A stretch of DNA of 64,000 nt from the NCBI GenBank assembly GCA_016721315.1, contig JADKIL010000005.1:248001-312000 (forward strand), in the 5' to 3' direction. The DNA comes from Candidatus Villigracilis vicinus. Lineage in GTDB: Bacteria; Chloroflexota; Anaerolineae; Anaerolineales; Villigracilaceae. The position numbers and the translations under genes are program-made. Positions 42,303 to 50,832 of this stretch are shown here, piece after piece. Below the pieces are notes generated by a model. It did not search any database. It had not been told where the DNA came from and saw only the letters and a program-made list of their open reading frames with translations. Positions within the stretch are counted from its first letter, which is position 1. Each line of letters begins with the position of its first letter.

Positions 42303-42815
42303 ATGAGCCCATCCAACATGATCATCACCACTGAGCGGTTGCTCTTGCGTCTTTTTACCTCAGCAGACCGCGAGGCTCTCTTTCAAGTCACTCAAGAACC
42401 GAATATTCTGCAATACTTTCCGACGAAAACCGCATGGAGCATGGAAAAAGTGGACCGGAGCATCCAATATCAAACCGAACATTGGGATAAACACAGCTAC
42501 GGTCAGATGGCAGTAACCCTGCGTGAGACAGGTCAACTCATGGGTTGGTGCGGGTTGGAATTTCTGCCGGATACCAATGAAACCGAAGTCGGGTATTTGT
42601 TAAGTGGTATCTTTTGGGGCAAGGGCTATGCCACTGAAGCAGCAAAAGCGTCGGTACAGTTTGGCATAAGTGAGATCAAGCTGTCTGAGATCATTGGGCT
42701 AACCGATCCATTAAATATTGCATCGCAACGTGTGCTGGAAAAAAGCGGTTTAACCTTCACCCGCAGGCAAGCCTATTTCGGGATGGAAATGTTCCGGTTT
42801 GCCCTGCAGGCTTGA
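42303..42815 (+). CDS. GNAT acetyltransferase, RimJ/RimL type
   Basis: 170 residues. Begins IITTERLLLRLFTSADREAL, then EVGYLLSGIFWGKGYATEAA (acetyl-CoA-binding motif A) and LNIASQRVLEKSGL. Acts on amino groups of proteins or small molecules; substrate cannot be told. AGGAA lies 10 bases before the ATG. Confidence 0.85.
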   Translation: MSPSNMIITTERLLLRLFTSADREALFQVTQEPNILQYFPTKTAWSMEKVDRSIQYQTEHWDKHSYGQMAVTLRETGQLMGWCGLEFLPDTNETEVGYLLSGIFWGKGYATEAAKASVQFGISEIKLSEIIGLTDPLNIASQRVLEKSGLTFTRRQAYFGMEMFRFALQA

Positions 42816-42836
42816 GCAGAGAAAGAAGCGAAATAA

Positions 42837-42874
42837 CAAAAGGTCGGATGAGATCACTCATCCGACCTTTTGTT
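42837..42874. terminator. Bidirectional intrinsic terminator
   Basis: Stem caaaaggtcggatgag / ctcatccgaccttttg between convergent genes. Confidence 0.9.
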
Positions 42875-42883
42875 TGAATTCGA

Positions 42884-44233
42884 TCAAGCAGGGATAGGTT
42901 CAGCTTTTTTCAGTTCATCGTGGTCAGGCAACAAAGTCTCCGCGTTATGAATAGCTGGCACAAAATACCCAAGCAAACCAACCAGTACACAGGCAAGTCC
43001 GCTGAAAAAAATGATCAAGCCCATCCCCGCACCAGGTCCCGTGCCGACCAATCCACCGAACATTTGAGAAAGAGATGTCGTTGTGCGCATCTGCGGTTCA
43101 ATGAGGTAATCAGCCAGTGTTCCGGCAATGATGGGTGCAATTGGCTGGGCAAGCCAGGCGATCAAACGCCGTGCCGAGAAAACTCGCCCCTGCACATCCG
43201 GCGCAACCTTCGCCTGCCAAATGGACTGATTGGATGTATTGATCAGAGCTCCGATCACCGAAAGAATGACCATGCCGCTGATCCAGATGGGCAAGCCTCC
43301 TGCCAAGCCAAGAACGGCCGCCCCCACCCCAGAGATCGCCCAGCCTGCAAGCACACCGTGTACGCGGCGCTTGAAGCCACCCCACGCGCTCATGATAACG
43401 CCACCGACCACACCTGCAATTGCTCCTGCTGTCTGCACCGAACCCAGCATCAAACTGTTATTATCCGAACGGGAAAGTACCATTGGCGCAACCAACGTGA
43501 ACATGATTCCTGAAAAAAGGTTTCCAGCAAAAAAGATCAATTGCAACCCCAACAAACTGGGGCGTGCAAATATATATTTGAAACCATACGCGGCTTCCTT
43601 CAACATACTGCCTTCACCTTGGGCGCCTTCTTCAGTCCGCACTGGTTGTGGGATATGCACCATCATCAACGCGCCAACGGCAAGAATGAATGTTGCAACA
43701 TCAATGGCAAGGATGCCGGTCAACCCGATGAATGGCAGCAGCGCTCCCGCCAGCATGGGAGCCAGCACGCCGGGTCCCGCCTCGATCAGCGACATCATGC
43801 CATTGGCACGCCCATACTGTTCCTTCGGCACCATCGTGGAAATGGCGGCAGAGTACGCGGGCCACTGAAAGGACATGCCCAACCCATAAATGACACTGGC
43901 AACATACATATGCCAGAATTCAAGGATACCCATCCATTGAAAGATGAGGATCAACACCGTGGCAAAGCCTGCCGCGAGATCGCTGACCATCATCATCAAT
44001 TTCCGGTTGTGACGATCCACCATCACACCGGCAATGGGCGAGATCAAAAGGAATGGGGTAATGAAAAAGACTTGCATCAAACCGAGCGCAGTGGCACTTT
44101 GGGTTTGCTCGAACATCCAAATGGTGAGCGCAAATTGACTCATCGAGCTAGCCAGCACAGAAACGATCTGCCCAAGCCATACAACTGTAAAGCCGAACAT
44201 TCCACTTGGGCGATTTGTATTTGCTTCCTGCAT
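42884..44233 (-). CDS. MFS transporter
   Basis: 449 residues with about 12 hydrophobic helices. The segments VMVDRHNRKLMMMVSDLAAG (loop 2-3) and the wide spacing of helices 4-6 resemble the MFS_3/enterobactin-exporter-like group. Exports small molecules by proton antiport; substrate unknown. CTCAAGGAG lies 7 bases before the ATG. It is the last gene before a repeat-rich gap. Confidence 0.85.
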   Translation of the reverse strand: MQEANTNRPSGMFGFTVVWLGQIVSVLASSMSQFALTIWMFEQTQSATALGLMQVFFITPFLLISPIAGVMVDRHNRKLMMMVSDLAAGFATVLILIFQWMGILEFWHMYVASVIYGLGMSFQWPAYSAAISTMVPKEQYGRANGMMSLIEAGPGVLAPMLAGALLPFIGLTGILAIDVATFILAVGALMMVHIPQPVRTEEGAQGEGSMLKEAAYGFKYIFARPSLLGLQLIFFAGNLFSGIMFTLVAPMVLSRSDNNSLMLGSVQTAGAIAGVVGGVIMSAWGGFKRRVHGVLAGWAISGVGAAVLGLAGGLPIWISGMVILSVIGALINTSNQSIWQAKVAPDVQGRVFSARRLIAWLAQPIAPIIAGTLADYLIEPQMRTTTSLSQMFGGLVGTGPGAGMGLIIFFSGLACVLVGLLGYFVPAIHNAETLLPDHDELKKAEPIPA

Positions 44234-44253
44234 GAATACTCCTTGAGGTGGTT

Positions 44254-44392
44254 ATTTAAAGCTGCCGCCTTTCGTTCATCAACCTCTTTGAATCGAAATT
44301 CATTAATGCAAAGCGCGCAAAGGCGCAAAAAAACATTATGGTTCCTTTGCGACTCCGCGCCTTTGCGTTAAAACATAGGGCAGCTTTGATTA
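44254..44392. repeat. Repeat-rich gap: palindromic CGCAAAGGCGC element
   Basis: The inner element (44304-44371) pairs taatgcaaagcgcgcaaagg with cgcgcctttgcgtta, the same arm family as 9228-9283. It is enclosed by outer arms tttaaagctgcc and ggcagctttgatt. Nothing else coding is seen from 44234 to 44514. Confidence 0.65.
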
Positions 44393-44403
44393 GTTAATAG
44401 TGC

Positions 44404-44431
44404 GGAGCGCAAGATCACGATCTCGCGCTCC
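44404..44431. repeat. Palindrome, GGAGCGC...GCGCTCC
   Basis: Nearly perfect: ggagcgcaagatc / gatctcgcgctcc. May act as terminator-like hairpin for the operon ending at 44515, but no T run follows. Confidence 0.55.
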
Positions 44432-44514
44432 AGTAAGCTATAGCATCAATTTATGGACTAAATTTAAGGCTGGGAACATCTCTCACTCTCCTTTTGTTCA
44501 GTGAAACCATGAAC

Positions 44515-44898
44515 TTACTCAACAAAGATCTCAACGTGTTCGCCATCTTCTTCATCGGTCACGTCAATGATCTTTCCGGTCACACCCATACGCAGAGCTT
44601 CCATCACATTGCTCATATCCACGCCCTGCACTTCAGGGGCAAAGTGCGCACCGATCTTGAGACCGGCATCCACCAGCGCAAGCGGAATTTGAACGGAGGC
44701 TTTGGAGCGCCCGGTACGCGTATCCGTTACGCGGACTCTCAGCATGCGCGCTCCGCCAGCCGAGGGCGGGCGCGGCGGCGAGGGAAGTCCTCTGCGCGAA
44801 TCGCTCAGCGCAGAGAGCAACTTCGCGCCTTCCTCCGCGCTGATCTTGCCCTCTTCGATCAATTTTAGGATCTTCATTCTTTCTTCGGCATTTGCCAT
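44515..44898 (-). CDS. Small SHOCT-motif protein, last gene of the DUF2089 operon
   Basis: 127 residues. Residues 5-30 read ERMKILKLIEEGKISAEEGA, then K-L-L-S-A-L: a short helix-turn-helix of the SHOCT-like type, found in four proteins of this operon. A Pro-rich linker (35-50) and a compact domain (52-127) follow, ending in GKIIDVTDEEDGEHVEIFVE. The same acidic ending motif occurs in the protein at 46225, which suggests two related C-terminal parts. Function unknown. GAAAGGAG before the ATG. Confidence 0.75.
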   Translation of the reverse strand: MANAEERMKILKLIEEGKISAEEGAKLLSALSDSRRGLPSPPRPPSAGGARMLRVRVTDTRTGRSKASVQIPLALVDAGLKIGAHFAPEVQGVDMSNVMEALRMGVTGKIIDVTDEEDGEHVEIFVE

Positions 44899-44938
44899 GT
44901 TCCATTTCTCCTTTCGCCGTTGGATTCAATTACTTATT

Positions 44939-46228
44939 TTATCCCGCCGCGATGGGAACGCTCTCATCAATCGGCTTATCCGCATCGACTGGCTCGGCGG
45001 AATCAGGAAGTTTGAATTTTAACCATATCGGGATCACCGATAACAAGATCACGATCGCTGTGATCGTAAACGGAGCCTTGGGTCCGATTCGATCCCACAA
45101 TTGTGCGCCGATCCACGGGGCAGGCAAAGAAAAAACGCCCAAACTCGTGCTGAACAAACCGAATGCCAACCCGCGCAGCTTCTGAGGAACCGCCTTGCTA
45201 ATTAACGACTGATACGCCGGACCCGAGATTCCCGCCCCCAACCCAGCCACAGCCCAGCCAACAAAGAACAACCACTGGTATTCAACACCCTGCGGAATAT
45301 TGACCAGGATGAATAAAGCCAAAGAGAGCAGCACCATGCCCAACGCAATGCTAACGCGCTCCCCTGCCTTATCAGAAAGCCAGCCGCCAGGAATGGTACT
45401 CAGCATCATAAAAACGCCGAACATCGAAGTCACCCACCCGATCTGTTGGTAATTCAGCCCGCCAGATTCCTGCATATACACCGGGAAAAGATTCCCCGAA
45501 AATTGAAAAGAAACATCGCGCAATCCATCGGTGATCAACATCCAGGTGATCAAGCCGCCAGACAAAAGCAGACCGATCATTGAACCAAGATTGCTCTTCA
45601 AATCATTGAATGACAGTTTCTTGTGCTCACCGTTCGCCTTCTCACCTTTAACAGCCTCACGCGCCATACTTAAACGCATAACCGTAGCAATAAAGTAGAA
45701 CGCGCCCGCCACAAGCAACATCAATTTAAATCCATATGCGCCCGTCAGCCAGCCTCCCAGGGGAGGTCCCACGACCATCACGATCATAAAGATCGCCTGA
45801 GAAATTCCATAAACTCTCCCCCGATTCTGCTCACTGGAATGTTCGGCTATGAACGCGTCAAAACTGGGTCCTACAAGTGAACGCGCGATCGCGCCAATGG
45901 CTGTTGCCAAAAGAAGCCACTGCCATTTATCCGCAAGCACAAGTGGAATGTACCCTAAAACACCAAATACACTTCCGATCGCAATGGCGCGCAAACGCCC
46001 AAGAGAGTCTGAAACCCAACCGCCCAGGATCTGCAAAAATAAAGGGACGATCTGAGCCAGCGTAAAGAACAGTCCGATCTGTGTAATATCTGCGTCCAGA
46101 TCCTTCAGATAAAGCGGCAACAAACCGTCATACATACTCCCGCCAACGTTCGCAAATACCATCGCCGCCAGGAACAGGATCAACACACCACTCAATAAAG
46201 GTTGTTTCTTAATGGTTTCCATTCTCAT
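44939..46228 (-). CDS. MFS transporter, fourth gene of the DUF2089 operon
   Basis: 429 residues, 12 hydrophobic helices. GGWVSDSLGRLRAIAIGSVF is the loop 2-3 MFS signature and GGWLSDKAGERVSIALG its second-half equivalent. Substrate unknown. The ATG overlaps the stop of the SHOCT membrane protein by four bases, so it is translated with it; linking a transporter to a DUF2089/SHOCT operon suggests efflux as part of an envelope response. Confidence 0.85.
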   Translation of the reverse strand: MRMETIKKQPLLSGVLILFLAAMVFANVGGSMYDGLLPLYLKDLDADITQIGLFFTLAQIVPLFLQILGGWVSDSLGRLRAIAIGSVFGVLGYIPLVLADKWQWLLLATAIGAIARSLVGPSFDAFIAEHSSEQNRGRVYGISQAIFMIVMVVGPPLGGWLTGAYGFKLMLLVAGAFYFIATVMRLSMAREAVKGEKANGEHKKLSFNDLKSNLGSMIGLLLSGGLITWMLITDGLRDVSFQFSGNLFPVYMQESGGLNYQQIGWVTSMFGVFMMLSTIPGGWLSDKAGERVSIALGMVLLSLALFILVNIPQGVEYQWLFFVGWAVAGLGAGISGPAYQSLISKAVPQKLRGLAFGLFSTSLGVFSLPAPWIGAQLWDRIGPKAPFTITAIVILLSVIPIWLKFKLPDSAEPVDADKPIDESVPIAAG

Positions 46229-46851
46229 CCTATAAAGACTTGCACCCGTTCGCCGTCATCGCCATCGTCCACATGCACGATCAACGGGTCTTTAATATCC
46301 TTCGCCATCGCGATCACCTGCACCACATCGTCTACATTTGTATTCTTCAACCCGTCAATGTAGCCGCCAAAAGTCCGAATGAACCATGCCGCAAACCCAA
46401 GCGGAAGCGGGAATGCCAGAGAGATATTGCGCGGTCCATCCTGATCCCTTGAGCGCGTTCGATCCACATTCACATACAACCAGCGCGATGTACTGCTGCC
46501 CGCCCCCAATGCAATCAACAAAATACCGAAGGTCAGCGGCATTCCCATGCAATAAAACCAAAAATTCAAACCCGAATTTTGTTGAATGCCAAACATGCCC
46601 CATGCAGTCAGAACCGTGACCAGAATACCGATCCACAGGAAAGCGCCGGAAAAACGTCGTGCTCTGCGACGGACTTCATCAATCTCCGGCGCATCGCTTC
46701 TCTCCCCGCTCATGGCTGGTCCAGCATCAATAACCTCCGACTCCGCTGCAGCCGATTCTTCCAGCGCGCGCATCAACGCCGCCGCACCTTCTGCATCGAC
46801 CTTTCCATCTGCCACCATTTGCAGGATCTTCCTGCGTTCTTCAGAAGACAT
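46225..46851 (-). CDS. Membrane protein with N-terminal SHOCT motif
   Basis: 208 residues. Residues 5-28 read ERRKILQMVADGKVDAEGAA then A-L-M-R-A-L, the shared SHOCT-like motif. A basic stretch (59-67) precedes two hydrophobic helices (about 70-90 and 98-120). The C-terminal part ends ...KDPLIVHVDDGDDGERVQVFIG, like the protein at 44515. Overlaps the preceding gene's stop (TAATG) and the following gene's start (ATGA). Confidence 0.78.
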   Translation of the reverse strand: MSSEERRKILQMVADGKVDAEGAAALMRALEESAAAESEVIDAGPAMSGERSDAPEIDEVRRRARRFSGAFLWIGILVTVLTAWGMFGIQQNSGLNFWFYCMGMPLTFGILLIALGAGSSTSRWLYVNVDRTRSRDQDGPRNISLAFPLPLGFAAWFIRTFGGYIDGLKNTNVDDVVQVIAMAKDIKDPLIVHVDDGDDGERVQVFIG

Positions 46852-47951
46852 TATGAGCCTCCTTCCAATGCTGATAAAAGTTTTTCTGCATCTTCTGCAC
46901 TGATCTTCTTTTCCTGAAGCATCTTCAAGATCGCCAGACGCTCTTCATCTGAAACCGCTGATCTTGGCGTAACAGGCACACCCTTGGGTGCAAAATCCCA
47001 ACTCCAACGCCCGATCTCAAGCCCTCCTTTGAATTTTCCAGAACGACGCCCGGCATCACGGACTTTATTCTCTGCGCGGCGGATCACTTCATCTGCTTTG
47101 CGTTGCGCACGCGAGGCAGCCTGCTCCACACGCCGCGAGATACGCTCGTCAAACCCAGACCAATCCATTCCCATACCGGCAAAGTTACCGAAATCTTCAG
47201 CTGAATCGCCCGCATCAGACCGGTTGGAAATGCGGATATCTCCGCCCGCGCTCAACGTCACTGGGGCCGCACCGTTCCCCAAAGTCAATACGCGATTGGT
47301 AGCATCTTCATCGTTCTCCACCTCAGCCCAATCGACATCGATCTCATCGGCACTAAGGGTCAGGGTCGCATTTGCCTTGGGAGGCATCACTAATAAAATG
47401 TCATCACCTGCATGCACAGTGTAGCTATTACCCGGCTGCGGATTAAGATACATCACCACATCTTCCCCTACATTGGCGCTTACACTTCCACGCACATCAC
47501 GCAGGGCAAGGTCATCGGAAACAGACTCGATCAGAACACTGCCATCCACATCGCGAATGGACACGTCCGCTTTTGCCTGGCGGATGGACAAGTTCCCTTT
47601 CGCACCGCGCAGGCTAAAGTCCGCGTGAACCGCTTCGATCGCCACGGAATTTACATCGCGCATTGAAAGGTCACCGCCCACATCCTTTAGGTCGATCTGC
47701 CCCATCACCCCACGGATCGAGGCATCGCCGCCAATACTCGCGAGTAGCACATTTGCGCCTTTCGGCACACGAATAGACAGGTCATCATCGCAGGAAATAC
47801 GAACCCTGTCACCGTCTTGTTGAACATGCAATTCATCTTCATCGGTCTTAAGAAGAATGTCGTCACCTTCCCAACCGACGAGGCTAAGGTCACCGCCAAC
47901 AGAGTCGATCTCGATCGTTGGGGTTCGCCCTGCAGAAATAGTTTTCGACAT
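46851..47951 (-). CDS. DUF4097-like beta-helix protein with C-terminal SHOCT motif
   Basis: 366 residues. Residues 10-225 form repeating short strands (GGDLSLVGW, GGDASIRGV, GGDLSMRDV, ADFSLRGA, ADVSIRDV), a right-handed beta-helix pattern typical of DUF4097/YvlB-type proteins. A charged helical region (260-310) follows, then the shared motif EERLAILKMLQEKKISAEDA and E-K-L-L-S-A-L at the end. No signal peptide. GAGGAGGAA overlaps the stop of the regulator gene, three bases before it. Confidence 0.8.
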   Translation of the reverse strand: MSKTISAGRTPTIEIDSVGGDLSLVGWEGDDILLKTDEDELHVQQDGDRVRISCDDDLSIRVPKGANVLLASIGGDASIRGVMGQIDLKDVGGDLSMRDVNSVAIEAVHADFSLRGAKGNLSIRQAKADVSIRDVDGSVLIESVSDDLALRDVRGSVSANVGEDVVMYLNPQPGNSYTVHAGDDILLVMPPKANATLTLSADEIDVDWAEVENDEDATNRVLTLGNGAAPVTLSAGGDIRISNRSDAGDSAEDFGNFAGMGMDWSGFDERISRRVEQAASRAQRKADEVIRRAENKVRDAGRRSGKFKGGLEIGRWSWDFAPKGVPVTPRSAVSDEERLAILKMLQEKKISAEDAEKLLSALEGGS

Positions 47952-47954
47952 GAC

Positions 47955-48338
47955 TTATTCCTCCTCACCGCGTAAAATACGCATAGCTTGATCAACAGTG
48001 ATCTTTCCAGCATGAAGGTCATCCAAAGCATTACTGCGGGCGGCTTCATCAACTTCCGGCGCTTCATCTCTGCCGGGCTCGAACCCAAGTTTGCGGATCA
48101 CTTCATGCAAGCGATTACGAATGGTCGGGTAGGAAAGCCCCAACTCCTGCTCCATGCGATTGATCTTGCCTTCGCAGCGGACAAAGGTAAAAACGAATTC
48201 CATTTGTTCGGGAGAGAGATTAGAAAACTGCCCCAGAGCAAAGCGACCCTCAAGTGAGGTATCACAGCTGGAGCAGTGCAAACGGATGACTTCCAATTCA
48301 GATTGACAGATCGGGCAACGGGTTGGTGCGGGTCGCAT
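47955..48338 (-). CDS. DUF2089 zinc-ribbon/HTH regulator, first gene of the operon
   Basis: 127 residues from the ATG at 48338, with CGGAG 8 bases upstream; an ATG 9 bases earlier is an alternative. Residues 5-25 form a zinc ribbon (CPICQSELEVIRLHCSSCD), followed by a helix-turn-helix like sigma factors (MEQELGLSYPTIRNRLHEVI). The end (ALDDLHAGKITVDQAMRIL) carries a version of the SHOCT-like motif of the next genes. DUF2089 proteins are thought to be transcriptional regulators; self-control of this operon is likely. Confidence 0.82.
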   Translation of the reverse strand: MRPAPTRCPICQSELEVIRLHCSSCDTSLEGRFALGQFSNLSPEQMEFVFTFVRCEGKINRMEQELGLSYPTIRNRLHEVIRKLGFEPGRDEAPEVDEAARSNALDDLHAGKITVDQAMRILRGEEE

Positions 48339-48420
48339 AATAGACATCTCCGATTTATAATGGGATGGATTTGATTTTTTAAGTAAGAAATTGATATATT
48401 CAAGACCATACTTCAGAAAA

Positions 48421-48497
48421 TCAATAAGTTTTTCTCTATTTCTAATAAAATTATACTCATTAAATAAGTTTTGTCAATAACTATTTCAATAAAATTG
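48421..48497. promoter_or_regulatory. Tandem AT-rich repeat between the operon and corA, possible operator
   Basis: Two units of about 38 bases: each begins ATAAGTTTT and ends ATAAAATT, starting near 48423 and 48463. The region 48348-48563 between these divergent genes is distinctly AT-rich and holds no gene. Candidate binding site for the DUF2089 regulator. Confidence 0.45.
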
Positions 48498-48563
48498 AGG
48501 CGCAAATAAAGATTATTGATTTTCGCTTCAAAATTTCACAAAAATACCTATTGGAGGCACACT

Positions 48564-49550
48564 TTGATTCGCACTCTATATTACAAACCCGGAAAGCCCA
48601 TCCGTACCGACATCTCCCCCACTGAATTCTCTAAACTCATCCGCGACCGAAAAGGCGTGTTATGGGTAGATTTCATCGGCGAGCCGGAAGAAAAAGCCGA
48701 ACCCATTTTGCGCAGCTTTGGCTTCCACCCCCTGGCTATTGATGATGCCTTGCAAGAAACCCACACCGCCAAAATAGACGATTGGGGAGACCATCTTTAC
48801 ATGGTATTTAATATCCTGAATTACAAACATGAACATGGTGTCTTTGAGTCAGAGATCGACGAGCTAGATATTTTCCTTGGGCAAAATTACATCATCACCT
48901 TTCATGATCAATTGCTCACCGCCGTGGAAGATGCCTGGGTCGCCTGCCAGCGCGATATACGCCACATACAAGACGGCGCCGATCACCTGCTTTATCGCAT
49001 TGTCGACTCCCTGGTCATGAGCTACATGCCCCTTGTTGAACAGATCGACACTCAAATCGACCAAATTGAAGACCAAATCTTCGATCGCCCCAAACGGGAA
49101 ATCCTGGAACAGATATTCACGCTCAAACGCATCCTTCTTACCATGAGGCGGATCCTGCTCCCGCAGCGTGAAGTGCTAAATAAACTGGCACGAGACGATT
49201 ACCGCGTCATCGATCCGAAAGACCGCATTTTCTTCCGCGATATTTACGACCATCTCGTCCGCCTGCATGACCTCAACGAAAGCCTGCGGGACCTTGTCAG
49301 CGGCGCGATGGAGACGTATCTCTCCGTGACCAACAACCGCATGAACGAGATCATGAAGGTACTAACCATTATTACCACCTTCTTTATGCCTATTACCTTC
49401 ATTACCGGCTTTTTCGGCATGAATTTCTTCGAACCCGTCGCCCACCTGGTCGGCTGGACCAGCCAACAAGTTTTCACTGCCACAATGGCAAGCATACTGG
49501 GGCTGCCACTTCTCATGTATTTTTGGATGCGTGGGCGCACCTGGGTCTAA
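48564..49550 (+). CDS. corA: CorA-type Mg2+/Co2+ channel
   Basis: 328 residues from a TTG at 48564, which has TTGGAGG six bases upstream; a longer frame from 48516 has no signal. The CorA hallmark GMN is in GFFGMNFFEP near residue 292; two C-terminal helices (TIITTFFMPITFITGFF and TMASILGLPLLMYFWMR) with a short basic tail. The N-terminal 250 residues are the cytosolic funnel. Divergent to the DUF2089 operon; shared regulation is possible but not shown. Confidence 0.9.
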   Translation: MIRTLYYKPGKPIRTDISPTEFSKLIRDRKGVLWVDFIGEPEEKAEPILRSFGFHPLAIDDALQETHTAKIDDWGDHLYMVFNILNYKHEHGVFESEIDELDIFLGQNYIITFHDQLLTAVEDAWVACQRDIRHIQDGADHLLYRIVDSLVMSYMPLVEQIDTQIDQIEDQIFDRPKREILEQIFTLKRILLTMRRILLPQREVLNKLARDDYRVIDPKDRIFFRDIYDHLVRLHDLNESLRDLVSGAMETYLSVTNNRMNEIMKVLTIITTFFMPITFITGFFGMNFFEPVAHLVGWTSQQVFTATMASILGLPLLMYFWMRGRTWV

Positions 49551-49574
49551 CCCGGGTTTCTACCTCGAAAATCC

Positions 49575-49603
49575 TTGACACAGAACAGGCGTTCGGTTAT
49601 CAT
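49575..49603 (+). promoter_or_regulatory. lexA promoter with SOS box in the spacer
   Basis: TTGACA (49575-49580), 17-base spacer, TATCAT (49598-49603). The spacer contains GAACAGGCGTTC (49583-49594), a GAAC-N4-GTTC SOS box. LexA bound there would block polymerase and so repress its own gene. Confidence 0.85.
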
Positions 49604-49666
49604 TCCTAGCACAAATGAGCGAATAATGCTCAGTACCTACGCCAGACCACTGGCAGGAGGCTTGAA

Positions 49667-50344
49667 ATGATGATGGTCCGAAAAAGCAAGGGAATTGGCG
49701 AGCGCCACCAGAAAATTCTGGATTTTATCGCGTCCTATCAACGCGAGCATAAGCACCCCCCTTCAATCCGTGAGATCGGAGAACATTGCGATATCTCCTC
49801 CACCTCGGTGGTGAATTACTATCTTGACCAGTTGGAAAAAGAAGGCTTGCTTGAGCGTGACCGCAAGATTTCACGCGGCATGCGCTTGGTGAACAACAGC
49901 CCGCTTGGCGACATGCTCCGTGTCCCAGTGTTGGGCGTCATTCAAGCCGGTGAGCCCATTCCGATCCCCGCCTCTGACTTTAACCCCTTCACCGCAGAAG
50001 ACACAGTGGACATTGCCACTTCTCTGATGCCCGCCAAAGAAAAGGGCAAGGATCTGTTCGCCTTGAACGTTCAGGGAGACTCCATGATCGACGCCATGAT
50101 CAACGACGGCGACATTGTAGTTCTCAAACCTACCCAGGAAGCTCGTAACGGTGAAATGGTGGCAGTCTGGCTTTCCGACAAGAACGAAACCACCCTTAAA
50201 TATTTCTACAAAGAAAAGGATGGGTATCGTCTCCAACCCGCCAACCCCACCATGAAGCCGATCATGATCAAAAAGAACGAACCACTGGAGATCAAAGGGA
50301 AAGTGGTAATGGTCATTCGCAAAATGGAACGCATGGCTGCCTAA
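49667..50344 (+). CDS. lexA: SOS repressor LexA
   Basis: 225 residues. N-terminal winged helix (about 5-70: HQKILDFIASYQREHKHPPS, then SSTSVVNYYLDQLEKEGLLE), then the self-cleavage site A94-G95 (VIQAGEP) and the serine/lysine dyad S139 (QGDSMIDAMI) and K178 (TTLKYFY). RecA-stimulated cleavage inactivates it after DNA damage. AGGAGG lies 6 bases before the ATG. Its promoter carries a GAAC-N4-GTTC box, and a second box is at 56323. Confidence 0.95.
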   Translation: MMMVRKSKGIGERHQKILDFIASYQREHKHPPSIREIGEHCDISSTSVVNYYLDQLEKEGLLERDRKISRGMRLVNNSPLGDMLRVPVLGVIQAGEPIPIPASDFNPFTAEDTVDIATSLMPAKEKGKDLFALNVQGDSMIDAMINDGDIVVLKPTQEARNGEMVAVWLSDKNETTLKYFYKEKDGYRLQPANPTMKPIMIKKNEPLEIKGKVVMVIRKMERMAA

Positions 50345-50360
50345 CCGGTCTAGATCACAT

Positions 50361-50408
50361 TAAAACGAAAAAAGAAGCGGTATATACCGCTTCTTTTTTC
50401 GTTTTAAT
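50361..50408. terminator. Bidirectional intrinsic terminator
   Basis: Perfect palindrome with arms ttaaaacgaaaaaagaagcg and cgcttcttttttcgttttaa after lexA. Confidence 0.9.
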
Positions 50409-50459
50409 GGTGTATTATATTTAACAAGTCTTTATTGGTACAAAGAAAAGAGGTAAACC

Positions 50460-50765
50460 ATGTACGGAACTGTAGCTCGATTTCGTGTCAAAAAAGATGT
50501 GAACAAGGATCATTTCAAGAAAAGAATGGATGAATTCGACTCATCTCAAATTCCAGGGTGGATAGCAGACTACATTTTCCAAACAGACGCAGACTCCAAC
50601 GAATACTTTCTAGTTGCGATCTTTACTGACAAGGAGTCCTATCAGGCAAATGCCAACTCCCCATCACAACACGAGCGCTACCTGATCTTCCGCTCCTTCC
50701 TCGAAGAAGACCCGGAATGGAACGACGGAACCATTGTCTCTGCCACCGGACCTGGAAAAATTTAA
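50460..50765 (+). CDS. ABM-like (antibiotic-biosynthesis-monooxygenase fold) protein
   Basis: 101 residues. YGTVARFRVKKDVNKDHFKK, then IPGWIADYIFQTDADSNEYF and VAIFTDKESYQANANSPSQH match the dimeric alpha/beta-barrel ABM fold, as in small monooxygenases and unknown ferredoxin-like proteins. No clear active site. GAGG lies 7 bases before the ATG. Single-gene unit bounded by two terminators. Confidence 0.7.
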   Translation: MYGTVARFRVKKDVNKDHFKKRMDEFDSSQIPGWIADYIFQTDADSNEYFLVAIFTDKESYQANANSPSQHERYLIFRSFLEEDPEWNDGTIVSATGPGKI

Positions 50766-50777
50766 ATAGGTGTTAAG

Positions 50778-50817
50778 AACAAAAAGGACCACCCGAATTC
50801 GGGTGGTCCTTTTTGTT
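50778..50817. terminator. Bidirectional intrinsic terminator
   Basis: Stem aacaaaaaggaccacccg / cgggtggtcctttttgtt between the ABM gene and the end of rplL. Confidence 0.9.
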
Positions 50818-50832
50818 TGTTCCTGAAAAAAA

